This document shows, piece after piece, positions 50,159 to 57,715 of a stretch of DNA of 58,820 bases. The translations under genes were made by a program, and so were the position numbers. This DNA comes from CAZBDU01 sp964490725 (GTDB lineage Bacteria; Spirochaetota; Spirochaetia; SZUA-6; DRHE01). Location of the stretch: contig CAZBDU010000025.1 of assembly GCA_964490725.1 (NCBI GenBank), forward strand, positions 1 through 58,820. Direction: 5' to 3'. How positions within the stretch are numbered: the first letter of the stretch is position 1; each line of letters starts with the position of its first letter. Below the pieces are notes generated by a model that was not told the DNA's origin, searched no databases, and was given only the letters and a program-made list of their open reading frames with translations.

Positions 50159-51955
50159 TTACTCGCTACGCTCGGCCAGAGGCAGATCCACCGCGAACCG
50201 GCACCCGCCTCCTCTCCTGGCGGAGACGCTCACCGAGCCGCCGTAGCCCTCGACGACGGCCTTGACGATGGCCAGCCCCAGCCCGGCGTGTTCGTCGGCC
50301 CCGCCCGTCTCGGAGACCTCGGGGGCCGCTGCGCTCCCCTGGGCCGCCCCGCCCCCGTCGGCTGAGGCGCTGTCCCCCTGGGCCGCGCTGTCCTCCTGGG
50401 CCGCTTCGCCCCCGTCGGCTGAGGCGCTGTCCCCCTGGGCCGCGCTGTCCTCCTGGGCCGCTTCGCCCCCGTCGGCCGCCCCGCCCCCGTCGGCTGAGGC
50501 GCTGTCCCCCTGGGCCGCCCCGCCCCCCGGGGGGCGAAAGGAGAAGAAGCGCTCGAAAACCCGCTCCCGGTGCTCCGGGGCCACTCCGGGTCCGCGGTCC
50601 AGCACCTCCACGAGCGCCCGGCCGCGCAGGCGGCGGCATTCCACCTCCACCGTCGTGTCCCGAGGGGCAAAGCTGAGAGCGTTGTCCAGGAGGTTGTCCA
50701 TCACCTGCGCCAGCCGTTCCGGCGCGGCCAGCACCACCAGCTCCCGGTCCTGCGGGGCGGTGACCCGCAGGCGCACCCCCACCGGCTGGCCGCGCAGCCT
50801 GCGGGACTCCGCCACCGCCCGCGCCAGACCCGCCAGATCTACCGGCCGGCGCTCTTCCCGGTCCAGGTCCGCATCGATGCGAGAGATGTCCCGCACCGCG
50901 CTCAGCAGGTGCTGCATCCGGGACACCTCGCGCTGGATCAGATCCACGAAGGCGCGCCTGTCCGCCGCACTGCCCTCCCCTCCGATCAGCTCCGTGGCGG
51001 TGCGGATGGTTGCCAGGGGGTTCCTGAACTCGTGGGAGAGGTCCGCCGCGAACGCTTCCGCGGAGCGCAGGTGGCTGTCGAGCTTCCCGGTGAGCTCCTC
51101 CAGCGCCCTGGAGAGCTCCCCGATCTCGTCGCGGCGGCGGGAGAGCCGGAAGCGCCCGGTGAGCCTTCCCCGGCGGTCCAGCATCGCGACGGCCTGACGG
51201 CGCAGCGCCTGTACCGGTCCGGCGATGGTGGTGGACAGAAGCAGGCTGATCACCACGGCCGCCCCCACGCTCAGCAGGAACACCCGGAAGATCCCCAGGC
51301 GCAGCTCGTAGAGGTCCCTGAGAATGCGGTAGGTGGACTGTGAGACCAGCACGGCCCCCGCGACCTCGGCGCCCACCCGGACGGGGATGGCGCTGTAGAG
51401 AGTCACGGAACGCTGCCCGCCGGTGGAAATCCGGGTGGCCGCTCCATAGCGGCCCGCCAGGGCCTCGCGCACCTCCGGACCCAGCAGCCGATCGGTATTC
51501 AAGTAGTACTCACCGCTGTCCAGCGGCGGCTGCGGCGGGCGCAGTAGCCGCCGGTACAGGCCGACGGGTCCCAGGGCAATGCGATAGAGCAGGCTCTGCC
51601 GCACCTCGGCCTGCGCAGGGCCCTCCTCCGGCTGGCCTTCGCGCTGCGGTCCCAGGAGGCTGGAGTCCGCCAGGAGCCTTCCCTGGGCGTCCACCACCCG
51701 CAGCCGCGCCTCGTGGCGCTGCCGCAGCTGCACCAGGATGCGCTCCGCTTCCGCCGGCTGGAACGCTCCCTCCCGCACCAGCGCAGCGGCCAGCACCCGG
51801 CCCTGCTGCACCAGGGCATGCTCCAGAGACTTGAGAAGCTGCCGCTCGTAGATGTTGAGGTAGAGCATCCCGGCCACCGGCAGAAAGGCCACCAGCACGT
51901 TGAAGACCAGGAGCCGCACCGAGATCCGGGAAAGAAAGGCCAGCAGCCTCTTCAT
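50159..51955 (-). CDS. sensor histidine kinase, CreC/ChvG-like, with repeat insert in the ATP domain
   Basis: 598 residues; the ATG overlaps the response-regulator stop (ATGA). Two membrane helices (near 12-32 and 225-250) flank a periplasmic sensor of ~190 residues; HAMP follows, then the phospho-acceptor in DLSHEFRNPLATIRT near His306. The N box reads DNLLDNALSFAPRD near 420, G1 DRGPGVAPEHRERVFERFF near 455, and G2 HAGLGLAIVKAVVEGYGG near 560. Between the F and G2 boxes lies a ~75-residue insert built from repeats of EAAQEDSAAQGDSASADGG. It phosphorylates the regulator at 51952. The neighbouring CreD-like gene points to an envelope or cell-wall stress role. Confidence 0.9.
   Translation of the reverse strand: MKRLLAFLSRISVRLLVFNVLVAFLPVAGMLYLNIYERQLLKSLEHALVQQGRVLAAALVREGAFQPAEAERILVQLRQRHEARLRVVDAQGRLLADSSLLGPQREGQPEEGPAQAEVRQSLLYRIALGPVGLYRRLLRPPQPPLDSGEYYLNTDRLLGPEVREALAGRYGAATRISTGGQRSVTLYSAIPVRVGAEVAGAVLVSQSTYRILRDLYELRLGIFRVFLLSVGAAVVISLLLSTTIAGPVQALRRQAVAMLDRRGRLTGRFRLSRRRDEIGELSRALEELTGKLDSHLRSAEAFAADLSHEFRNPLATIRTATELIGGEGSAADRRAFVDLIQREVSRMQHLLSAVRDISRIDADLDREERRPVDLAGLARAVAESRRLRGQPVGVRLRVTAPQDRELVVLAAPERLAQVMDNLLDNALSFAPRDTTVEVECRRLRGRALVEVLDRGPGVAPEHRERVFERFFSFRPPGGGAAQGDSASADGGGAADGGEAAQEDSAAQGDSASADGGEAAQEDSAAQGDSASADGGGAAQGSAAAPEVSETGGADEHAGLGLAIVKAVVEGYGGSVSVSARRGGGCRFAVDLPLAERSE
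50340..50525. repeat. 57-bp in-frame tandem repeat in the histidine kinase gene
   Basis: A 57-base unit beginning near 50352 recurs from 50409 with identical sequence, then degenerates into a shortened third copy ending near 50523. It encodes a 19-residue acidic, Ala/Ser/Gly-rich unit, read on the minus strand. The repeat length keeps the frame, so copy number could vary without breaking the kinase. Confidence 0.8.
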
Positions 51956-52665
51956 GGCTCCCCGACGGCGTAGCGGTAGCCCAGGCCGTAGATGCTCTCG
52001 ATTTCGCCGAAGGCGGGGTCCAGCTCCTGGAACTTGCGGCGCAACCGCTTGATGTGGCTGTCCACCGTTCTGTCGCTCACGTACTGGTCGTGGGGATAGC
52101 CCTCCTGGAGCAGCTGCTCGCGAGTCCTCACGTGTCCCGGCTGCCGGATCAGCGCCCGGAGGATCCTGAACTCGGTCACCGTCAGATGCACGGGCGTCTG
52201 TTTCCAGCAGGCGGTGTGCCGCCGGGGGTCCAGCTCCAGGTGGCCGCAGCGCAGCGGCTCCTCCCCCGCCTCGGGCGGGCCGGCCATCATGGTGCGGCGG
52301 AATAGGACCTTCACCCGGGCCAGCAGCTCTCGGACGGAGAAGGGCTTGCACAGGTAGTCGTCGGCGCCCATCTCCAGGCCCAGCACGCGGTCGATCTCCT
52401 CGTCCCTGGAGGTGAGGAAGATCAGAGGCACCCGCTCGGAACGGGCGCGGACCCTGCGGCAGAGCTCCAGCCCGTCCATGCGGGGCATGAGGATGTCGAG
52501 GATGATCAGGTCGGGAAGCGAGCGGCGGAAGTCCGCCCAGGCCTGTTCGCCGTCCCCGTAGGTGAGCACCCGGTAGCCTTCCTTGCGCAGCGCGTAGGCC
52601 ACCGTTTCGCGCAGGTCCTTCTCGTCGTCCACCAGCGCCACCAGCTGCCCTGGGATATCCGCCAT
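51952..52665 (-). CDS. OmpR-family response regulator, CreB/ChvI-like
   Basis: 237 residues from the ATG at 52665. The receiver domain has LVALVDDEKD, the phosphorylated aspartate in LIILDILMPRMDG near 51, LTSRDEE near 80 and the lysine in YLCKPF near 104. The C-terminal winged helix contains LTVTEFRILRALIRQPGHV and SDRTVDSHIKRLRRKF. It is translated together with the kinase. Probable target: the divergent CreD-like gene starting 266 bases away. A longer frame extending upstream has no coding look. Confidence 0.93.
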   Translation of the reverse strand: MADIPGQLVALVDDEKDLRETVAYALRKEGYRVLTYGDGEQAWADFRRSLPDLIILDILMPRMDGLELCRRVRARSERVPLIFLTSRDEEIDRVLGLEMGADDYLCKPFSVRELLARVKVLFRRTMMAGPPEAGEEPLRCGHLELDPRRHTACWKQTPVHLTVTEFRILRALIRQPGHVRTREQLLQEGYPHDQYVSDRTVDSHIKRLRRKFQELDPAFGEIESIYGLGYRYAVGEP

Positions 52666-52673
52666 CGGCTCCG

Positions 52674-52702
52674 ATTGTAACACGGCCCCGGCGGGCTTTC
52701 CA
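52674..52702 (-). promoter_or_regulatory. possible promoter of the two-component operon
   Basis: On the minus strand TGGAAA (52702-52697), 17-base spacer, TACAAT (52679-52674). The transcript would start within a few bases of the ATG, so the leader is very short. Confidence 0.4.
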
Positions 52703-52739
52703 CAAACAGCCTCCGTACCCGCAGCCGCGGGCGGTCCCT

Positions 52740-52830
52740 CCGCACCGGCCGCCCGGCTCCCGGCTCCCGGCCGCCCGGCTCCCGGCTCCCGCCACGGCGC
52801 CCTCCGGCTCCCGGCTCCCGCCACGGTGCC
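52740..52830. repeat. short GC-rich direct repeats in the cre-like intergenic region
   Basis: CGGCTCCCGGCTCCCG-type units occur three times, two of them in a longer repeat CGGCTCCCGGCTCCCGCC followed by ACGG. They fill the centre of the divergent gap between the regulator and the CreD-like gene. They could be regulator sites or slippage-prone filler. Confidence 0.55.
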
Positions 52831-52930
52831 GCCACAATGTTCCCGCAAAAAGCCTCCATGCGGCCCCTTGGAGGCGCGAATCCGGCGATAGCCTGGTGTG
52901 CAACAGAACGTGCAGGAGGTTTGGGAACCG

Positions 52931-54472
52931 ATGATGAACAGGCTTTCGCGAGGACTTCGAGAGGCGGGAGGCGGCGTGGCGCTGAAGATGCTCTTTCTGG
53001 GGGCCCTGATCCTGCTGCTGCTGATTCCGCTGGCCATGATCCGCGGTCTTGTGGAGGAGCGGGAGCAGAGCCGCGCCTACGCCGAGGAGGAGACGATCCG
53101 CATGTGGGGAGGCGAGCAGACGCTGGCCGGCCCCGTACTCGTGGTGCCGTACCTGAACCGGCGGGTGGACGCCGAAGGGCGCATCGAGGAGACAGAGGAG
53201 CTCGCCTGCTTCCTGCCCGCTGAGCTGCGGATCGAAGGCAGGGTGCAACCGGAAAGCCGGCGCCGCGGCATCTACGAGGTGACCCTCTACACCACCATGC
53301 TCTCGATCACGGGCACCTTCCCGGCTCCCTCCTTTGCCGGGTGGCGGATTCCGGAGCGGGACATCCTCTGGCGCAAGGCCGTGCTGGCGGTGGAGATCTC
53401 CGGGATGCGCGGCGTGGGACGGCGGGTTCGGCTGCTGTGGGACCGGCAGCCGGTGGATTTCTCAGCCGGGAAGGCCCAGATGGGCGTCTTCGGGGGCCAG
53501 ATCCAGGCGCCGGTGCAGGCGGCGGGCGGGGAGCACGCCTTCGCCCTGGAGCTGGCACTCCGGGGCGGGCGCTCCTTGAGCTTCCTTCCCCTCGGGGAGG
53601 AGACCCGGGTCAGCCTGGATTCCTCCTGGGAAAGCCCCAGCTTCAGCGGCTCGTTCCTACCGGCAGAGCGTTCCGTCGGACCGGAGGGCTTCCGAGCCCG
53701 CTGGACCGTGCTCTCCCTGGGACGCAGCTATCCTCAGAGCTGGCGCAGCGGCGACATTCGGCCGGAAACCCTGAAGGCGTCGAGCTTCGGGGTGGAGCTG
53801 GCCCTCCCCGTCGACTCCTACGTGAAGAGCCTGCGCTCGGTGAAGTACGGGGTACTGTTCGTGCTGTTGCCCTTTCTCACTTTCTTCCTGTTTGAGCTGT
53901 TCGGCAGGCGCAGGATCCACCCCATGCAGTACCTGCTGGTGGGCTTCGCGGTCTGCCTGTTCTACCTGCTGCTGCTGTCGGTCTCGGAGCACCTGGGCTT
54001 CGAGCCGGCCTACCTGCTGGCCGCGCTGGCCACCACTGCTCTGGTCGCGGCCTACTCCGGCGCCGTGCTGAGCGGCTGGCGCCGGGGTGCGGTCCTGGCC
54101 GCGCTGATGGGCGGCGCCTACCTGTTCCTGTACGTGGCCCTGCGCTCGGAGGACTACGCGCTGTTGATCGGCAGCCTGGGACTGTTCCTCATCCTGGCCG
54201 CGGTGATGCTGCTGACCAGGCGGATCGACTGGTACCGGCTCGGCCGTCCCCGCCCGGAAGGACCCGGTGAGGGCGGGCCCGGAGCGAGCGAGGCGGCCGG
54301 CGGGGGTCCGCCTCCCACCCAGCCCGGCGGGCCCACGCCGCCGGATCCCCCTCCGGGGCCTCCCCCCGCGGCCGGCCCGGCGGAGCCTTCCTCTGCTTCG
54401 CGCTCCGGTTTGGGAGGCGAAAGCCCTCTGGCCGACGCGCGCCTGGAGGAGGTGCTTCAGATGCTGGACTGA
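52931..54472 (+). CDS. CreD-like inner membrane protein
   Basis: 513 residues from the ATG at 52931, AGGAGG being 11 bases upstream. Layout of CreD: one N-terminal helix (LKMLFLGALILLLLIPLAMI), a periplasmic domain of ~270 residues (GPVLVVPYLNRR near 75, YEVTLYTTMLSITGTF near 115), then five or six C-terminal helices (VKYGVLFVLLPFLTFFLFEL, near 305). The C-terminus carries a Pro/Gly-rich tail of ~70 residues, unusual for the family, before the end PLADARLEEVLQMLD. CreD proteins are tied to envelope integrity and beta-lactam or colicin phenotypes and are usually controlled by a CreB/CreC pair, here divergent. Confidence 0.85.
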   Translation: MMNRLSRGLREAGGGVALKMLFLGALILLLLIPLAMIRGLVEEREQSRAYAEEETIRMWGGEQTLAGPVLVVPYLNRRVDAEGRIEETEELACFLPAELRIEGRVQPESRRRGIYEVTLYTTMLSITGTFPAPSFAGWRIPERDILWRKAVLAVEISGMRGVGRRVRLLWDRQPVDFSAGKAQMGVFGGQIQAPVQAAGGEHAFALELALRGGRSLSFLPLGEETRVSLDSSWESPSFSGSFLPAERSVGPEGFRARWTVLSLGRSYPQSWRSGDIRPETLKASSFGVELALPVDSYVKSLRSVKYGVLFVLLPFLTFFLFELFGRRRIHPMQYLLVGFAVCLFYLLLLSVSEHLGFEPAYLLAALATTALVAAYSGAVLSGWRRGAVLAALMGGAYLFLYVALRSEDYALLIGSLGLFLILAAVMLLTRRIDWYRLGRPRPEGPGEGGPGASEAAGGGPPPTQPGGPTPPDPPPGPPPAAGPAEPSSASRSGLGGESPLADARLEEVLQMLD

Positions 54473-54547
54473 CCCCCAGTGGCGAGCGGCGATGCTTGCC
54501 GCGGCCGCTCCCGGCGGGGTAGACTGCACGCCATCGGGAGGTGCGAT

Positions 54548-55624
54548 GTGTCTACCAACAGTGGGCGGATGGCATCCGGCAGGACCGCCGCCCCCTCTTG
54601 GCGGGTTCTCTTCCTGGCGGCTCTGGCAACCTCTCTGGCCCTGGGGCTGCTGGTGTGGGCCCTGGGGCCGCGGCTGCTCTCGGTGCCGCACCTGGCAGAC
54701 AAGGGGCCGAGCTGGTACTACTGGCAGCTTCCAGCGCCGCGGCTGTGGTCACGGCTCAGCGCCTGGACCGGCTACGCCCTCCACCAGCTGGCCGCGTGGG
54801 CTGTGGTGTACCTGGCCTGGCGCCGGCGCCGGAGTCCGTCCGGGAAGCGGACCGGCCTGCTCAACGTGGCTGCCCTGGGGGTGAACCTGTTCTTCGTTCT
54901 CCTCCACCTCCTGCAGACCCACCTCTGGTACGACGGCCTGGCCCAGGACGTTCCTATCTGGACCTCCCAGTATTCGGTGATCGTGATGCTGGTGATCATC
55001 CTGCTGATGCTGATTCCGCGCCGGGGGATCTTCTGGGGGGCGAAGGTCCGGGTGCCGCAGCGCGTGCTGGGCTTCCTGCGCGAGTACCACGGCTTCTACA
55101 TCGCCTGGGCGCTGGTCTACACATTCTGGTTTCACCCCATGGAGGGAGTCTACGGCCTGCTCATCGGCTTCCTGTATATGTTCTTCCTCATGATCCAGAT
55201 GTCGATGTTCGACACTCCTCTGCACTTCTCGCTGCGCTGGATCGTCTTTCTGGAGGTGTTCGTGGGCGTGCACGGGCCCCTGATCGCCATCATGAAGGGT
55301 CAGGCGATCTGGCCGATGTTCCTGTTCGGGTTCCTGTTCATGTTCGTGGGCACCCAGCAGCACGGGCTCGGCCTGCCGCGGTGGAGCCGATGGGTGATCC
55401 TGGGCGCCTACCTGGCCGGCGCCGGGGCGGCGTACTCGGTGCGCGGATTAGGCAGGCTCTACGAGATTGCCTTCATCCCCGCGGCGCTGTACGGGGGCGC
55501 CCTGGCCTTGGGGCTGCTGCTGGCGGCGGTGCTGTCCCTGCCCCGGCGCGCCGGGGGCGGGCAGGCGGCCTCGCCCGCCGGGGACGGCGCGGCTGCCGGA
55601 CCCGCCCGGGAGGTGAGGGGGTGA
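54548..55624 (+). CDS. polytopic membrane protein of unknown function
   Basis: 358 residues from a GTG with GGGAGG 6 bases upstream; a different-frame ATG two bases earlier is rejected. About nine hydrophobic helices, for example LFLAALATSLALGLLVWAL near 20 and YSVIVMLVIILLMLIPRRG near 140. Paired histidines and aromatic residues lie in the centre (EYHGFYIAWALVYTFWFHPM near 180), with MFDTPLHFSLRWIVFLEVFV beyond. No family recognised; the histidines might bind haem or metal. The stop overlaps the GTG of the SDR gene, so the two proteins are made together. Confidence 0.7.
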   Translation: MSTNSGRMASGRTAAPSWRVLFLAALATSLALGLLVWALGPRLLSVPHLADKGPSWYYWQLPAPRLWSRLSAWTGYALHQLAAWAVVYLAWRRRRSPSGKRTGLLNVAALGVNLFFVLLHLLQTHLWYDGLAQDVPIWTSQYSVIVMLVIILLMLIPRRGIFWGAKVRVPQRVLGFLREYHGFYIAWALVYTFWFHPMEGVYGLLIGFLYMFFLMIQMSMFDTPLHFSLRWIVFLEVFVGVHGPLIAIMKGQAIWPMFLFGFLFMFVGTQQHGLGLPRWSRWVILGAYLAGAGAAYSVRGLGRLYEIAFIPAALYGGALALGLLLAAVLSLPRRAGGGQAASPAGDGAAAGPAREVRG

Positions 55625-56403
55625 GCCGGGCGGTGGTCATCACGGGCAGCACCCGGGGGCTGGGGTTCGCCCTGGCGGCGGAGTTCCTCTTGCGGGGATG
55701 CCGGGTCACGGTGAGCGGCCGCAGCGCCGGCGGCGTGGAGGCAGCCCTGGAGAGGCTCCAGGCGCACGGGGAGCGGGTGATGGGCTTCCCCTGCGACGTG
55801 ACCCAGGAGGCCCAGGTCGAGGCGTTGTGGCGGGAGGCGGTTCGCCGCTGGGGAGGCGTGGACATCTGGGTGAACAACGCCGGCGTCCCGCATTCGACTG
55901 TTCCCGTGTGGGAGCTTCCCGCCGCGGAAGCGGAGACTCTGGTGCGGACGAACCTTCTGGGCACCGTCCAGGGCTCGGCAGTGGCCATGCGGGGAATGTT
56001 GTCCCAGGCGCACGGCCAGATCTTCAACATGGAAGGTTTCGGCAGCGACGGCCGGCGGCGGACCGGCCTCACCCTGTACGGTACCTCCAAGGCGGCGGTG
56101 CGCTATTTCAGCCGCGGGCTGGCCGACGAGGCGGACGGGGGCCCGGTGCTCACCGGCACCCTGAGCCCGGGGATGATGGTGACGGATTTCCTGCTGGGCC
56201 CGATGCAGCGCTCCGGCCAGGCCGAACAGATGAAGCGGGTGATCAACATCCTGGCGGACCGGCCGGAGACGGTGGCCCGCTTCCTGGTTCCCAGGATGCT
56301 GGAAAACAGGCGGCAGGGGGCCCGCATCGCCTGGCTCACTGGGGGCAAGATCCTGTTCCGCTTCCTGACCGCCCCCCTGCGCCGAGGAAGGCTCCTGCCC
56401 TGA
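55621..56403 (+). CDS. short-chain dehydrogenase resembling chlorophyll b reductase (NOL/NYC1-like)
   Basis: 260 residues from a GTG overlapping the previous stop. Cofactor motif TGSTRGLG at 8-15, NNAG near 84, and the distinctive FNMEGFGSDG and LYGTSKAAV (about 135-165), in which the catalytic serine, tyrosine and lysine sit; FNM-(D/E)-G-x-GSDG is the pattern of plant NOL/NYC1 proteins and their bacterial relatives. In plants these reduce chlorophyll b; nothing here suggests photosynthesis, so the substrate is probably another lipid or isoprenoid ketone. Its coupling to the membrane protein at 54548 hints at a membrane-borne substrate. Confidence 0.82.
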   Translation: MSRAVVITGSTRGLGFALAAEFLLRGCRVTVSGRSAGGVEAALERLQAHGERVMGFPCDVTQEAQVEALWREAVRRWGGVDIWVNNAGVPHSTVPVWELPAAEAETLVRTNLLGTVQGSAVAMRGMLSQAHGQIFNMEGFGSDGRRRTGLTLYGTSKAAVRYFSRGLADEADGGPVLTGTLSPGMMVTDFLLGPMQRSGQAEQMKRVINILADRPETVARFLVPRMLENRRQGARIAWLTGGKILFRFLTAPLRRGRLLP

Positions 56404-56405
56404 GC

Positions 56406-56424
56406 GCCGGCGGCCTCAGCCGGC
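56406..56424 (+). terminator. hairpin after the NOL-like gene
   Basis: GCCGGC arms (56406-56411, 56419-56424) with a 7-base loop, followed by a long pyrimidine-rich run (56425-56461). Plausible but not a classical T tract. Confidence 0.4.
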
Positions 56425-56517
56425 CTGCCTCCTCCTCTCCCTTCTCCTTCTTCCCCTTTCTGTGCGCAGGCAAAACATGATAGAATCGGTCGGCATACGG
56501 CGCACAAGGAGGCGGAG

Positions 56518-57669
56518 ATGGCAGGATTGGACGGCCAGGAAGCGCTGCGGATCAAGGCGGACCTCCTGGTGGAAGGGGTGAGGGCCACCTCTGAAGCCCT
56601 CGAGGGAGTGGGCACGCGGCACAAGGAGCAGAACCACGGCCTGTTCGGCTGGGACTTCGAGGATCACGGCACGGAGAAGCTGCCCGACGATTTCCGGCTG
56701 GCCGACGGGACGGTGGTCCAGTTTCGCAAGAACAGCCGCTCGCCATACCTGGTGCGCCGGGGGGAGGACGGCGGCCTCCTGCTCACCAGGGCGGACCAGG
56801 AGGTCTGCCGGGTCTCCTGGCTGCCGCGCCCGCGCTACTACGATGCCCTTACCAGCGACGGCACCCCCATGGTCAAGGTGGCCCAGACGGGCGGGGAGGA
56901 CTGTTTTTTCGTCTGCTACAACAACTACTGCGCGCATTTCCGGCAGGGAAAACAGTGCCTGTTCTGCAACCTGGTGGACACCATGAGGACCTACCGCAGC
57001 GTCCTGGGCCGCAAGCAGGCCAGGCAGATCGGGGAGGCAGCCGCCGCGGCCTTCGCCGAGGGGGAGTGCCGGCACATCCTCATGACCGGGGGCTGCTTCG
57101 GCGACGAGAAGGAGGTGGACGTGGTGGCGGCCGTGCTGGAGGCCATCCGCGCGCAAACCGGGATGGACCGCGTGCCCGGCACCGTGCTGCCCTCGCCGCC
57201 GGAGAAGCTGGACCACCTGAAGCGCTACCATGAGGCGGGCATCGAGGCAATCGCCTTCAGCCTGGAGATCTGGGACGCCGATCTGTACCGGGCCATCTGC
57301 CCCGGGAAGTCCTCCGAGACCTCCCGGGAGCGTTTCCTGGAGGTGATCCGGGAGGCGGTCAAGGTGTTCGGGCCGGGCAACGTCTACGGCGTATTCGTGA
57401 TGGGGCTGGAGCCCGCCGACAGCCTGGCCGAAGGGGTGGAGGTGCTCGCCTCGGAAGGGGCGCACGTGGTGCCCTTCGTGTGGAGCCCCAACCCCGGCTC
57501 CCGGCTCCACGGTCACCGGGCGCCCTACGCCGAGTGGTACCTGGACAACGTGCTGCGCTACTCGGAGACGGTGGTGCGCCAGGGGCTGCCGCCGTCGGTG
57601 AACCACTGCCGCCGCTGCGACGGCAACAACATGCTGCACGACGCGCTGCACCTGCGCGGTCTGGAGTGA
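56518..57669 (+). CDS. radical SAM protein with unusual CX8CX2C motif
   Basis: 383 residues; AAGGAGG precedes the ATG. The likely cluster motif is NYCAHFRQGKQCLFCN, with Cys138, Cys147 and Cys150, a CX8CX2C spacing in place of CX3CX2C. Further hallmarks follow: ILMTGGCFGDEKEVD near 188 (the GGE-like strand), IEAIAFSLEIWDADLYRAIC near 242 and VYGVFVMGLEPADSL near 295. A C-terminal CRRCDGNN motif near 364 may hold another metal. An N-terminal domain of ~110 residues precedes the core. It should use S-adenosylmethionine and a [4Fe-4S] cluster for radical chemistry; the substrate is unknown. It stands alone, with a weak -10 box TAGAAT at 56481. Confidence 0.8.
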   Translation: MAGLDGQEALRIKADLLVEGVRATSEALEGVGTRHKEQNHGLFGWDFEDHGTEKLPDDFRLADGTVVQFRKNSRSPYLVRRGEDGGLLLTRADQEVCRVSWLPRPRYYDALTSDGTPMVKVAQTGGEDCFFVCYNNYCAHFRQGKQCLFCNLVDTMRTYRSVLGRKQARQIGEAAAAAFAEGECRHILMTGGCFGDEKEVDVVAAVLEAIRAQTGMDRVPGTVLPSPPEKLDHLKRYHEAGIEAIAFSLEIWDADLYRAICPGKSSETSRERFLEVIREAVKVFGPGNVYGVFVMGLEPADSLAEGVEVLASEGAHVVPFVWSPNPGSRLHGHRAPYAEWYLDNVLRYSETVVRQGLPPSVNHCRRCDGNNMLHDALHLRGLE

Positions 57670-57715
57670 GCGGCCCCAGGGCCGCGGCGCCGGCCGGGAG
57701 CCCGCGAGGGCTCCC
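57670..57715. terminator. two tandem hairpins between convergent genes
   Basis: GCGGCCC-CA-GGGCCGC (57670-57685) and GGGAGCCC-GCGA-GGGCTCCC (57696-57715), the second with an 8-bp perfect stem and a GNRA tetraloop. They fill the gap between the radical SAM stop and the epimerase stop and may stop transcription from both sides. Confidence 0.6.

Noticed and set aside
50340..50525. CRISPR array
   Set aside because: Repeats are contiguous, in frame and coding within the kinase; there are no spacers.
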